This document shows positions 46,225 to 54,849 of a stretch of DNA of 64,000 nucleotides, piece after piece. The DNA is from Pseudomonas vranovensis DSM 16006. GTDB taxonomy: Bacteria; Pseudomonadota; Gammaproteobacteria; Pseudomonadales; Pseudomonadaceae. The notes beneath the pieces were generated by a model that saw only the letters and a program-made list of their open reading frames with translations, ran no database searches and had not been told where the DNA came from. The position numbers and the translations under genes were made by a program. Each line of letters starts with the position of its first letter. Within the stretch, counting starts at the first letter, position 1. The stretch spans positions 248,001-312,000 of the forward strand of contig NZ_AUED01000002.1 in assembly GCF_000425805.1 (NCBI RefSeq). The letters run 5' to 3'.

Positions 46225-46833
46225 ATGACCGACACCGCGCCGCTCACCCGCCCCCAGCTTCGCCGCCTACTACGTGATGCCCGTCGAGCCTTGAGCCCGG
46301 CCCAGCAACGTCAGGCCGCGCAAGGCCTGTATCGTCAACTGGCCCAGCACCCCCTCTTCCGCCGCGCCCGGCACATCGCCCTCTACCTGCCCAACGACTG
46401 CGAGATCGACCCGCGCCTGCTGCTGCGCGAAGCACAGCGTCGTGGCAAGCGTACTTATCTGCCGGTTCTGCACGCCTGGCCGAAGAGCAAAATGGTCTTC
46501 CAGCGTATCGAGCCCGGTGAAAAGCTGCGACCGAACCGCTTCCACATTCCGGAACCGCACATCAGCCTGGCTCGGCAGCGTCCGATCTGGGCGCTGGACC
46601 TGATCCTGCTACCGCTGGTGGGATTTGATGAAGTGGGAGGACGACTGGGCATGGGCGGTGGCTTCTATGATCGAAGCCTGGCCTATCAGGCACGCCGCAA
46701 GGCCTGGAAAAAGCCGTTGCTGCTGGGCCTGGCCCATGAGTGTCAGAAGGTCGAAAAGCTGGCCCAGGCCAGTTGGGATGTACCGTTGCAAGGCACGGTA
46801 TCGGACCGTGCCTGGTACCTGGCGCCTTCCTGA
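46225..46833 (+). CDS. 5-formyltetrahydrofolate cyclo-ligase (YgfA/FAU1)
   Basis: An ATP-dependent enzyme of 202 residues that converts 5-formyl-THF to 5,10-methenyl-THF. The start at 46225 (MTDTAPLTRPQLRRLLRDAR) is chosen because the longer frame overlaps 6S RNA. It has LYLPNDCEIDPRLLLREA, LILLPLVGFDE and the phosphate-binding GMGGGFYDRSLAYQ. Coupling with 6S RNA is conserved in gamma-proteobacteria. Its 3' end forms part of a terminator hairpin. Confidence 0.9.
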   Translation: MTDTAPLTRPQLRRLLRDARRALSPAQQRQAAQGLYRQLAQHPLFRRARHIALYLPNDCEIDPRLLLREAQRRGKRTYLPVLHAWPKSKMVFQRIEPGEKLRPNRFHIPEPHISLARQRPIWALDLILLPLVGFDEVGGRLGMGGGFYDRSLAYQARRKAWKKPLLLGLAHECQKVEKLAQASWDVPLQGTVSDRAWYLAPS

Positions 46834-46842
46834 AGGCGCCAG
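46819..46842. terminator. Bidirectional hairpin terminator after the cyclo-ligase gene
   Basis: CTGGCGCCTT (46819-46828) and AAGGCGCCAG (46833-46842) form a 10-bp stem with a CCTG loop. The first arm lies within the last codons of the cyclo-ligase gene, and the small minus-strand gene ends 8 bp beyond. Confidence 0.65.
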
Positions 46843-46850
46843 CAAGGCGA

Positions 46851-46991
46851 TTAACGCTGTTGCGGATTGACCGGCATTTCGTAAGGGGCGTCGAGCTTGC
46901 GTTCCCAAAGGCTTTGCGCATAACCGGTAGTGACAACACCCAAACCGAACAGAAATACCAGAATCCAGAGCAAGTCCGGTTTGCGATTCAT
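46851..46991 (-). CDS. Small single-pass membrane protein, 46 aa
   Basis: A small gene easily missed by length cut-offs. It encodes 46 residues: MNRKPDLLWILVFLFGLGVV, then TTGYAQSLWERKLDAPYEMPVNPQQR. Residues 7-21 form one membrane segment, followed by a short polar tail. GGGGGG, six bases or so before the ATG, gives a ribosome site. Codon use is normal for the region, and it ends at a shared terminator. Similar small proteins are found next to ygfA in Pseudomonas as far as I recall; the function is unknown. Confidence 0.65.
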   Translation of the reverse strand: MNRKPDLLWILVFLFGLGVVTTGYAQSLWERKLDAPYEMPVNPQQR

Positions 46992-47114
46992 CGATTGCCC
47001 CCCTAAGGCAAACTGATCACGTTGTCAGCAACGTTTTTTAATGGTTGCAGCAGCGTCAAGCTTAAAATGGGCGCATTCTCCGACAACCTGCGGCAACACG
47101 CAAACCTTGACGCC

Positions 47115-47129
47115 AACCGACCGTCGGTT
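47115..47129. promoter_or_regulatory. TetR-type palindrome upstream of the EVE gene
   Basis: AACCGAC-C-GTCGGTT is a perfect 7-1-7 palindrome of the kind many TetR-family repressors bind, 43 bp upstream of the EVE start codon. No TetR gene is in the window. Confidence 0.4.
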
Positions 47130-47171
47130 TGAGAAAAGAGGTTATTACAAATTTTGTCAGGAGCAACATCC

Positions 47172-47621
47172 ATGGCCTATTGGCTGATGAAATCCGAGCC
47201 AGATGAACTGTCGATCAAGGATCTGGCGCGCCTGAAAGAAGCGCGCTGGGACGGCGTTCGCAACTACCAGGCGCGTAACTTCTTGCGCAGCATGGCAGTG
47301 GGTGACCAGTTTTTCTTCTACCACTCCAGCTGCCCCGAGCCGGGTATCGCCGGCATTGCCCGCATCAGCGCGGCAGCCTACCCCGACCCGACCGCGCTGG
47401 ATCCGCAAAGCCATTATTTCGACGCCAAGGCCAATGACGAGAAGAACCCTTGGAGCGCCGTCGATGTAGCCCACGTCGAAACCTTCAGCAAAGTCCTCGG
47501 TCTCGGTTACCTGAAACAGCAGGCCGCCCTGGCTGAACTGCCCCTGGTACAAAAAGGCAGCCGCCTGTCGGTGATGCCTGTTACCCCTGAACAATGGGCC
47601 GCAGTACTCGCTTTGCGTTAA
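47172..47621 (+). CDS. EVE domain protein
   Basis: A single EVE domain (PUA-like fold) of 149 residues. It opens MAYWLMKSEPDELSIKDLAR and contains WDGVRNYQARNFLRSM, GDQFFFYHSSCPEPGIAGIA and NPWSAVDVAHVE, all typical. CAGGAG lies just before the ATG at 47172. EVE domains recognise modified bases in DNA or RNA; stand-alone ones like this may act in tRNA or nucleotide metabolism. No partner enzyme is fused or adjacent. Confidence 0.85.
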   Translation: MAYWLMKSEPDELSIKDLARLKEARWDGVRNYQARNFLRSMAVGDQFFFYHSSCPEPGIAGIARISAAAYPDPTALDPQSHYFDAKANDEKNPWSAVDVAHVETFSKVLGLGYLKQQAALAELPLVQKGSRLSVMPVTPEQWAAVLALR

Positions 47622-47714
47622 ACCGGGTAGGATTGCCGCACATTTGACGAACATCAACGCACCAGGACCGGTGCCGCGTCACAATCTGACGCGAATGCAG
47701 CAGGATGCAGACTG

Positions 47715-48674
47715 ATGAGCCAACATACCCCGAAACTCTTCGCCGGCGCCTTGATCGCCTTGCTCCTGGCCGCTGGTGGCCTGGGCTACTGGAAGTCGTT
47801 GCATGATCGCCTGCCCGACGGCCTGAGCATGGGCAACGGCCGACTCGAAGCCACCGAAGTGCAGATTGCCAGCAAGATTCCCGGCCGCCTGGCCGAAGTG
47901 CTGGTCGACGAAGGCGACACAGTCGGCAAGGGCCAGTTGCTGGCACGTATCGATACCCGCACCCTCGAAGCGCAACGCAACCAGGCCGAGGCCGAAGTGC
48001 TGCGCGCCCAGGAAAACTACTCCGCCGCCCAGGCCAACGTGCAACTGCGCCAGAGCGAGCTGTTGCTGGCCAGCCAGGAACTCAAGCGGGTTCGGGAAAT
48101 CTTCCAGCGCAAATACGCTAGCCAGCAGTTGCTCGATCAACAACAGGCTCGCTACGACACCGCCAATTCCGCCGTGGTTGCAGCACGCGCCCAGCTGGCC
48201 GCAATCAAGGCAGCCATCGGTGCTGCCCAAGCCCAGGTAGCCCAACTCACCAGCGAGATCGACGACGCCAGCCTGCGCGCCCCCATTGATGGCGTCATTC
48301 AGCTGCGCCTGGCCGAACCTGGCGAAGTACTCGGTGCCGGTGGTCGCGTGCTGATGCTGATCGACCCGAACGATCAGTACATGAACCTCTACCTGCCCGC
48401 GTCCACCACAGGTCGCCTGACCGTAGGCGACCAGGCCCGCGTGGTGCTCGACGCCCTGCCGGAAAAAGCCCTGCCGGCCAAAATAACCTTTGTAGCTGCC
48501 AAGGCCCAGTTCACTCCCAAGCAGGTGGAAACCCGCGACGAGCGGCAAAAACTGGTGTTCCGGGTCAAGCTGCGCCTGACCGAGCCCAGCGCCGTGCCGC
48601 AAGCCAAGCCCGGCATGCCCGGGGCAGGTTATGTGCGCACCGCTGAAGTGGACTGGCCGGCCAATCTGCAATGA
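47715..48674 (+). CDS. HlyD-family adaptor of an RbbA-type ABC exporter
   Basis: A membrane-fusion protein of 319 residues. It has one N-terminal membrane helix (LFAGALIALLLAAGGLGYW), a lipoyl half-motif (KIPGRLAEVLVDEGDTVGKG), a long coiled coil (about 85-180) and the second half (APIDGVIQLRLAEPGEVLGA). It overlaps the ATPase gene by 4 bp. E. coli YhiI has the same neighbours. It should link the inner-membrane exporter to a TolC-type channel. Confidence 0.87.
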   Translation: MSQHTPKLFAGALIALLLAAGGLGYWKSLHDRLPDGLSMGNGRLEATEVQIASKIPGRLAEVLVDEGDTVGKGQLLARIDTRTLEAQRNQAEAEVLRAQENYSAAQANVQLRQSELLLASQELKRVREIFQRKYASQQLLDQQQARYDTANSAVVAARAQLAAIKAAIGAAQAQVAQLTSEIDDASLRAPIDGVIQLRLAEPGEVLGAGGRVLMLIDPNDQYMNLYLPASTTGRLTVGDQARVVLDALPEKALPAKITFVAAKAQFTPKQVETRDERQKLVFRVKLRLTEPSAVPQAKPGMPGAGYVRTAEVDWPANLQ

Positions 48675-51394
48675 ATGCGCTTGCGCTTCAAGCCGCGGGC
48701 ATCAGCCACCGCTACGGCAAGCTGGATGCCCTGCTGGATATCACCTTCGATCTTCCCGCCGGCACCCGCTGCGGCCTGATCGGCCCGGACGGTGCTGGCA
48801 AGTCCAGCCTGCTCGGCCTGATCGCCGGGGTGAAAAAGCTGCAAGACGGCGAGCTCTCGGTGCTGGGCGGCTCGATTCGCAAACGGCGCCATCGCAACAG
48901 CCTGTACCCACGCATCGCCTTCATGCCCCAGGGCCTGGGTGGCAACCTCTACCCTGAGCTTTCGATCAGCGAAAACATCCGCTTCTTTGCCACCCTGTTC
49001 GGACTGAGCACGGCCGAGTGCGAGCAGCGCATGCACGGCCTGCTGCTGGCAACCGACCTTGCGCGCTTTGCCGACCGCCCGGCGGGGAAACTATCGGGCG
49101 GCATGAAACAAAAGCTCGGTTTGTGTTGTGCCCTGATCCACGAGCCGGATCTGTTGATCCTCGACGAACCGACCACCGGGGTAGACCCGTTGTCACGTCG
49201 ACGCTTCTGGGAGCTGGTCGAGCAGGTTCGCGAGGAGCGACCGCAACTCACGCTGCTGGTCGCCACCGCCTACATGGAAGAGGCCGAGCAATTCGAACAC
49301 TGCCTGATGCTCGATCGCGGCAAGCTGATCGCCTCGGGCCTGAGCCAGACCCTTGCCAGCGTCACCCCCAGCGGCAAGCTGGATGATGCCTTCACCCACT
49401 TCCAGGGCGACAGCGCCCACAACGCACAACCCCTGCAAATCCCACCCCGGCCCGAAGGCGATGCCACCATTGCCATCGAAGCGCACGAACTGACCTTGCG
49501 CTTTGGCGACTTCACTGCGGTGAACAAGGTCAGCTTTGCCATCGGTCGCGGTGAAATCTTCGGCTTTCTCGGTTCCAACGGATGCGGCAAGACCACCACC
49601 ATGAAAGTGCTCACCGGCCTGATGCCCGCCAGCGAAGGCAGCGCCACGTTGTTGGGCCGTCCGGTCGATGCCAAGGACCTGGCCACGCGCAAGCGTGTCG
49701 GCTTCATGTCCCAGAGTTTCTCGCTGTATGGCGAACTCAGCGTGCGCCAGAACCTGGAGCTGCACGCGCGCCTGTTCGATCTGCCCAAGGCCGAAAGCGC
49801 GCCGCGCATCGCCGAACTGATCGAGCGCTTCGACCTGGGCGAAATCGCCGACCAGCAATCCGGCGCCCTGCCTTTGGGGTTGCGCCAGCGCCTGTCGCTG
49901 GCAGTGGCAGTGCTGCACCGGCCTGAAGTGCTGATCCTCGACGAACCGACATCAGGCGTCGACCCAGCTGCCCGCGACGACTTCTGGCGCTTGCTGATCG
50001 AATTATCGCGGGACCAGGGCGTGACTATCTTCCTGTCCACCCACTTCATGAACGAAGCCTTGCGCTGCGACCGCATCTCCCTGATGCACGCCGGCAAGGT
50101 GCTGGCCTGTGACACCCCCGCCGCCCTGCAACAGCAGTTTGCCGGCGCCACGCTGGAAGACGCTTTCGTCACCTGTCTTGAGCACGCACAAGGCGCGAGC
50201 AGTACGCCCGACACAACCACCCCGCTCGAAACCCCACCTGGCGCAGTGCCCTCAGCGCTGCGCCAGGGCTTCAGCATCAAGCGCCTGTTCGCCGTGGCCA
50301 CCCGCGAAGGCAAGGAACTGCTGCGCGACAAAGTGCGCCTGGCGTTCGCCCTGGCAGGTGCATTGTTCATGATGGTGATTTTCGGCTACGGCATTTCACT
50401 GGACGTCGAGAACCTCGCCTTCGCCGTCTACGACCAGGATCAAAGCCCGCAAAGCCGGGCCTACCTGGAGGCGTTCCGCGGCTCGCGCTACTTTGAAGAG
50501 CAACCACCTATTCGCGACTCGGCACAATTGCACAAGCGCCTGCAGCGCTCGGAAATCAAACTGGCCCTGGAGATTCCCCCCGGCTTTGGCCGCGACCTGC
50601 ACGCAGGGCGGCAACCGGTGGTAGCCGCCTGGCTCGATGGCGGCATGCCGTTTCGCGCCGAGACCAGCCGCAACTATGTCGAGGCCGTGCATCAGGCCAA
50701 CCTTGAACAACTCGCCGCCCTGAGCAGCAACGCCGTGCCCGGACAATCCCCGGTACGCCTGGAAACCCGCTTTCGCTACAACCAGGACGTGGTCAGCGTC
50801 AACGCCATCGGCCCCGGGGTCATGGCGCTGATCCTGGCGTTCATTCCGGCCATGCTCACGGCCCTGGGCATCGTGCGCGAAAAAGAGCTCGGGTCGATCA
50901 CCAACTTCTACGCAACACCCTTGACCCGCCTGGAGTTCCTGCTCGGCAAGCAAGCGCCATACCTGGCGATCAGCCTGGTCAACCTGGCGTTACTGGTGGC
51001 CATGAACCGCTGGTTGTTCGGCGTGCCGTTCAAAGGCAGTGCCCTGACCCTGGCCCTGGGCGGGTTCCTGTACCTGCTGGCGACCACCAGCCTGGGCTTG
51101 CTGATCTCGGCGTTCACCCGCACCCAGATCGCCGCGATTCTCGGCACCATGATCATCACCAGCCTGCCGACCATCCAGTTCTCCGGCCTGATCGTCCCGC
51201 GCTCGTCGCTCGACGGCTCGGCGGCGCTGATGGGGCAGCTCTTTCCGGCCGGCTACTTTCTCGACATCGCCGTCGGCACCTTCACCAAGGCCCTGAGCCT
51301 ACGTGAGCTGTGGCCACAGTGCCTGGCACTGCTGGGGTTCTTCCTCGGCTTTACCGGCTTGAGCCTGGCTATGCTCAAGAAGCAGGAGGCCTGA
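48671..51394 (+). CDS. rbbA: RbbA-like ABC exporter with two ATPase domains and a permease domain
   Basis: A 907-residue fusion. The first nucleotide-binding domain has Walker A GPDGAGKS (38-45), LSGGMKQK (141-148) and LLILDE (161-166). The second has GSNGCGKT (301-308), a degenerate signature LPLGLRQR (400-407) in place of LSGG, and LILDEP (420-425). The C-terminal 370 residues are an ABC-2 permease with about six helices. E. coli RbbA associates with ribosomes, but the gene context (HlyD, second permease) suggests an exporter. Its stop overlaps the next ATG. Confidence 0.87.
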   Translation: MNALALQAAGISHRYGKLDALLDITFDLPAGTRCGLIGPDGAGKSSLLGLIAGVKKLQDGELSVLGGSIRKRRHRNSLYPRIAFMPQGLGGNLYPELSISENIRFFATLFGLSTAECEQRMHGLLLATDLARFADRPAGKLSGGMKQKLGLCCALIHEPDLLILDEPTTGVDPLSRRRFWELVEQVREERPQLTLLVATAYMEEAEQFEHCLMLDRGKLIASGLSQTLASVTPSGKLDDAFTHFQGDSAHNAQPLQIPPRPEGDATIAIEAHELTLRFGDFTAVNKVSFAIGRGEIFGFLGSNGCGKTTTMKVLTGLMPASEGSATLLGRPVDAKDLATRKRVGFMSQSFSLYGELSVRQNLELHARLFDLPKAESAPRIAELIERFDLGEIADQQSGALPLGLRQRLSLAVAVLHRPEVLILDEPTSGVDPAARDDFWRLLIELSRDQGVTIFLSTHFMNEALRCDRISLMHAGKVLACDTPAALQQQFAGATLEDAFVTCLEHAQGASSTPDTTTPLETPPGAVPSALRQGFSIKRLFAVATREGKELLRDKVRLAFALAGALFMMVIFGYGISLDVENLAFAVYDQDQSPQSRAYLEAFRGSRYFEEQPPIRDSAQLHKRLQRSEIKLALEIPPGFGRDLHAGRQPVVAAWLDGGMPFRAETSRNYVEAVHQANLEQLAALSSNAVPGQSPVRLETRFRYNQDVVSVNAIGPGVMALILAFIPAMLTALGIVREKELGSITNFYATPLTRLEFLLGKQAPYLAISLVNLALLVAMNRWLFGVPFKGSALTLALGGFLYLLATTSLGLLISAFTRTQIAAILGTMIITSLPTIQFSGLIVPRSSLDGSAALMGQLFPAGYFLDIAVGTFTKALSLRELWPQCLALLGFFLGFTGLSLAMLKKQEA

Positions 51395-52512
51395 TGCATC
51401 GATTGGCACACACTCTGCGCCTGGGCCTCAAGGAGCTGACCAGCCTGCGCCACGACAGCGTACTGCTGCTGTTTCTGCTCTATGCCTTCAGCGTGGCGAT
51501 CTATATGCCAGCGGCCGGCTCGATCATCGGCGTACACAACGCCAGTGTTGCCGTCGTGGACGAAGATCACAGCCAGCTTTCCCGCAAGCTTGCCGAGGCA
51601 CTTCAGCCTCCGGAGTTCCAACCGGCCGCAACCCTGGCCTACGACCAGCTCGACAACGCCATGGACAGTGGCCTGTACACCTTCGTGATCAACGTCCCGG
51701 TGAATTTCCAGACTGACCTGCTGGCAGGGCGTTCCCCGGAGTTGCAGGTCAATGTCGACGCCACGGCAATGAGCCAGGCCTTCATGGGCGCCGGGTACAT
51801 CGGGCGGATTTTCGAACGCGAGCTACTCGACTATGCCAACCAGGGTTCAGCCACCAGCAACACCCCGGCGCTGATCAGTCCCCGAGCACTGTTCAACCCA
51901 AACCTGGAAGGCGGCTGGTTCCTGGCAGTGATCCAGATCGTCAACAACATCACCATCCTGGCCATAGTCCTGACCGGCACGGCGCTACTGCGCGAACGCG
52001 AACACGGCACACTCGATCACCTGCTGGTGCTGCCGCTGACGGCGCTGGAAATCATGCTGGCGAAGATCGGCAGCAACGCCCTGGTGGTGGTGCTGTGTAC
52101 CTGGGTGTCGTTGGAGGTGGTGGTAAAAGGTGCCCTGGGCGTGCCGCTGGCAGGGTCCCTGGGGTTGTTCCTGGCGGTCACGGCGCTCTATCTGTTTGCC
52201 AGCACGTCGCTAGGCATCTTCCTCGCCACACTGGCCCGCTCGACCCCGCAGTTCGGCCTGCTGGCCATTCCGGTGATCATCCCCATGCTGTTGCTGTCGG
52301 GTGGCAGCACACCGCTGGACAGCATGCCGCAATGGCTGCAATGGGTCATGCAGCTCTCGCCTTCGACCCACTTCGTCAGCCTGAGCGCCGCCATTTTGTT
52401 CCGTGACGCCGGACTGAGCGTAGTCTGGCCCGACATACTGGCCCTGGCCGCCATCGGCCTGGCGTTTTTCGCAGTTGCCCTGGGACGCTTCCGCCGCAGC
52501 CTGACGTCCTAG
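51394..52512 (+). CDS. ABC-2 permease, YhhJ-type
   Basis: A 372-residue membrane protein with one N-terminal helix (LLLFLLYAFSVAIYMPAAGS), a large periplasmic region (about 45-170) and five or six C-terminal helices. It contains LREREHGTLDHLLVLPLTAL, the family motif before the first helix of the bundle. The start at 51394 overlaps the rbbA stop (TGATG). It likely pairs with the RbbA permease domain to form the exporter channel. The substrate is unknown. Confidence 0.87.
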   Translation: MHRLAHTLRLGLKELTSLRHDSVLLLFLLYAFSVAIYMPAAGSIIGVHNASVAVVDEDHSQLSRKLAEALQPPEFQPAATLAYDQLDNAMDSGLYTFVINVPVNFQTDLLAGRSPELQVNVDATAMSQAFMGAGYIGRIFERELLDYANQGSATSNTPALISPRALFNPNLEGGWFLAVIQIVNNITILAIVLTGTALLREREHGTLDHLLVLPLTALEIMLAKIGSNALVVVLCTWVSLEVVVKGALGVPLAGSLGLFLAVTALYLFASTSLGIFLATLARSTPQFGLLAIPVIIPMLLLSGGSTPLDSMPQWLQWVMQLSPSTHFVSLSAAILFRDAGLSVVWPDILALAAIGLAFFAVALGRFRRSLTS

Positions 52513-52524
52513 ACCTGAAGCGGC

Positions 52525-52929
52525 CTACTGGACGATCAGGTTGTTGAACAGCAGGTCATCCACCAGCGGCTTGCCTTCTTCGGTCTCGAGCACCTGTTGA
52601 ACCTGCTTCAAAGCTTCCTGGCGCAGCTTTTCCTTGGACTCGACATTGCTCAGGCTTTCCAGGTTCTGCTGGGTGAACAGTGCCACCAACTGGTTGCGGA
52701 TCAATGGCTCGTGGTGGCGCACCGCAGCGGCCGCCGCATCACTGTTGACCCGCAGGGCCACGTCAGCCTTGTACACGCGCAGCTTCGGGCTGCCATCAAG
52801 GGCGTAGTTGCCGACAAAGGGTGGGCTCAGCGAGATGTAGGAGACCTTCGGCACTCCTTCCTTGGCTTCTTCGGCCATGGCCACCATCGGCAGCATCAGG
52901 GCCAGTACCATCAAGATCCACGCTTTCAC
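52525..52929 (-). CDS. FliL-like exported protein
   Basis: A 134-residue protein from a GTG at 52929, with GAGGAG eight bases upstream. The signal peptide (MKAWILMVLALMLPMVAMA) cleaves before EEAKEG. The rest resembles the FliL periplasmic domain: SYISLSPPFVGNYALDGSPK, DVALRVNSDAAAAAVRHHEP, LIRNQLVALFTQQ and a C-terminal LLFNNLIVQ. No flagellar gene is near, and the usual FliL membrane anchor is replaced by a cleavable signal. It converges with the permease gene. Confidence 0.75.
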   Translation of the reverse strand: MKAWILMVLALMLPMVAMAEEAKEGVPKVSYISLSPPFVGNYALDGSPKLRVYKADVALRVNSDAAAAAVRHHEPLIRNQLVALFTQQNLESLSNVESKEKLRQEALKQVQQVLETEEGKPLVDDLLFNNLIVQ

Positions 52930-53085
52930 GAATTCGCTCCTCAAACAGTTGGCGCCAGCATACCCAGCGCACCGGTCAATCCCAAGCCCGGGCTTATGCC
53001 GGCCTATCAGGGCGGGCCATGCTCGTTGACCCGGCAACTGACCCACCTACACTTATCGGCCACTACGCGCAAAGGAATAGTCCCG

Positions 53086-54063
53086 ATGAAAGCAGTGTTG
53101 TGCAAAACCCTCGGCCCGGCGCAGAACCTGGTCCTGGAAGAGGTTGCCAGTCCCGTCCCGAAGAAGAACGAAATCCTGTTGGATGTGCATGCGGCCGGGG
53201 TCAACTTTCCCGACACCCTGATCATCGAGGGCAAGTACCAGTTCCAACCGCCGCTGCCTTTCTCTCCGGGAGGCGAAGCCGCGGGGGTAGTCAGTGCGGT
53301 GGGCGAAAAAGTCAGCGATCTCAAGGTTGGTGACCGGGTCATGGCCCTCACGGGCTGGGGCAGTTTTGCCGAGCAGGTGGCGGTACCGGCCTACAACGTG
53401 CTGCCCATTCCGCCTCAGATGAACTTCACCCAGGCCGCCGCCTTCGGCATGACCTACGGCACCTCGATGCATGCCTTGCAGCAGCGCGGTCAGCTCCAGG
53501 CCGGCGAAACCTTGCTGGTGCTGGGTGCCTCGGGGGGTGTGGGACTTGCGGCAGTGGAGATCGGCAAGGCCATGGGCGCGCGAGTCATTGCAGCAGCGAG
53601 CAGCGCCGAGAAGCTTGCCGTGGCCAAGGCAGCAGGTGCCGATGAGCTGATCAACTACAGCGAGCACAGCCTCAAGGACGAAATCAAACGCCTGACCGGG
53701 GGCAACGGCGCCGATGTGATCTACGACCCGGTCGGCGGCGACCTGTTCGACCAGGCGGTGCGTGGTATTGCCTGGAGCGGCCGCTTGCTGGTGGTGGGCT
53801 TTGCCAGCGGCCGCATCCCCGAGCTGCCGGTGAACCTGGTACTGCTCAAGGGAGCGGCGGTGATCGGCGTGTTCTGGGGTGCGTTTGCCCAGCGCCAGCC
53901 TGCAGACAATGCGGCGAACTTCAAGCAACTGTTTGCCTGGTTCGCCGAGGGCAAACTCAAGCCGCTGGTATCGCACACGTTTCCGTTGGCCGAAGCCGGG
54001 GCTGCCATCGATACGCTGGGCCAGCGCCGGGCCGTCGGCAAGCTGGTCGTCACCACTCGCTGA
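53086..54063 (+). CDS. NADPH:quinone oxidoreductase, zeta-crystallin type
   Basis: A zinc-free MDR-superfamily reductase of 325 residues. It opens MKAVLCKTLGPAQNLVLEEV, contains GVNFPDTLIIEGKYQFQPPL and the nucleotide-binding LVLGASGGVGLAAVEIGKAM, and lacks the structural zinc cysteines. It could reduce quinones or activated alkenes. A longer upstream frame in the same register overlaps the fliL-like gene and was not used. It is not obviously in an operon with its neighbours. Confidence 0.87.
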   Translation: MKAVLCKTLGPAQNLVLEEVASPVPKKNEILLDVHAAGVNFPDTLIIEGKYQFQPPLPFSPGGEAAGVVSAVGEKVSDLKVGDRVMALTGWGSFAEQVAVPAYNVLPIPPQMNFTQAAAFGMTYGTSMHALQQRGQLQAGETLLVLGASGGVGLAAVEIGKAMGARVIAAASSAEKLAVAKAAGADELINYSEHSLKDEIKRLTGGNGADVIYDPVGGDLFDQAVRGIAWSGRLLVVGFASGRIPELPVNLVLLKGAAVIGVFWGAFAQRQPADNAANFKQLFAWFAEGKLKPLVSHTFPLAEAGAAIDTLGQRRAVGKLVVTTR

Positions 54064-54083
54064 CCCGTGGCCTTCCAGCGGCG

Positions 54084-54725
54084 TTACAGCCGCTGGATCA
54101 GGCGTTCACGCAAGGCGGCCGGCCAGACATCGACAAAGTCGACACCTGGGTAGGTCTCGCACTTCTTCATGATGCCGGGAAGTGCCTTCTGGAAGGACTC
54201 GGCGGTGGCCCGCGACTCTTTGTAGCTGGTGACACCATCGACGTTGAAGCTCGACATCATGCGAACCGATACCAGCGTGGTTTCCATGTCGTCGAGCGAC
54301 CGGGTCGGATCATCCTTGCGGTACAGCGCCACTTCCTCGTTGAACTGCTTGCAGGTCTTGAGCACCAAGCCGGCGCGCTCATAGATGTCCCACCACTCTT
54401 TCTTGTCGTTCAGACGAAAATGCAGATCGTTGCGCACATCGAGAAATGCCGGGTTCTCTTTGGAGACAGTCCAGGGTTTGAAGCGCCATTGGCGAACGGC
54501 TTCCAGGGCAGCATTGGCAAAGGCGGGTTCACTGCTTCGAATGACCTTCACATCAGTGACCGTACCATCGGCCATGACCCGAAAACCGACTTTGACGGAA
54601 CCGGTAATAGTCGCCTTGCGCATCTCGGCGGGATAGACCGGAACGACCTTCTTTTCAAACTCCAGCCCTACATCCGCCTGCGCTATTCCTGCTGCCATCA
54701 ATAGCAAAACCGCAAACCATTTCAT
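54084..54725 (-). CDS. TonB C-terminal domain protein without membrane anchor
   Basis: A 213-residue exported protein. The signal peptide MKWFAVLLLMAAGIAQA cleaves before DVG. A TonB C-terminal domain follows at once (VVPVYPAEMRKATITGSVKV, MADGTVTDVKVIRSSEPAFA, AALEAVRQWRFKP, about 28-95). The last 110 residues are a separate region rich in charged residues (DLHFRLNDKKEWWDIYERAG, KTCKQFNEEVALYRKDDPTR, ESFQKALPGIMKKCETYPG). The transmembrane anchor and Pro-rich spacer of true TonB are missing, so it cannot take energy from ExbBD in the usual way. The function is unknown. Confidence 0.75.
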   Translation of the reverse strand: MKWFAVLLLMAAGIAQADVGLEFEKKVVPVYPAEMRKATITGSVKVGFRVMADGTVTDVKVIRSSEPAFANAALEAVRQWRFKPWTVSKENPAFLDVRNDLHFRLNDKKEWWDIYERAGLVLKTCKQFNEEVALYRKDDPTRSLDDMETTLVSVRMMSSFNVDGVTSYKESRATAESFQKALPGIMKKCETYPGVDFVDVWPAALRERLIQRL

Positions 54726-54779
54726 CCTTGATCCTAGCCTGTCCGAAAAATACGAAAGGCGCGATAATAGCGTGCCAGA

Positions 54780-54840
54780 GCCCTCCAGACGAAGTAACAA
54801 TTCTCATTATCTTGTATGGAGGGCTTGCCCCGCGATCCCG
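54780..54840. repeat. REP-like hairpin between the TonB-domain and ChaC-type genes
   Basis: GCCCTCCA (54780-54787) pairs with TGGAGGGC (54817-54824), and a half REP, GGAGGGCTTGCCCCGCGAT, is at 54818-54836. It lies between a stop and a start on the same strand and is probably the ChaC-type gene terminator. Confidence 0.5.
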
Positions 54841-54849
54841 ATCCGTCAG

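Noticed and set aside
52597..53085. N-terminal extension of the quinone oxidoreductase
   Set aside because: The same frame is open upstream but crosses the fliL-like gene on the other strand; the conserved protein starts at MKAVLCKTLG (53086) with a normal spacer.
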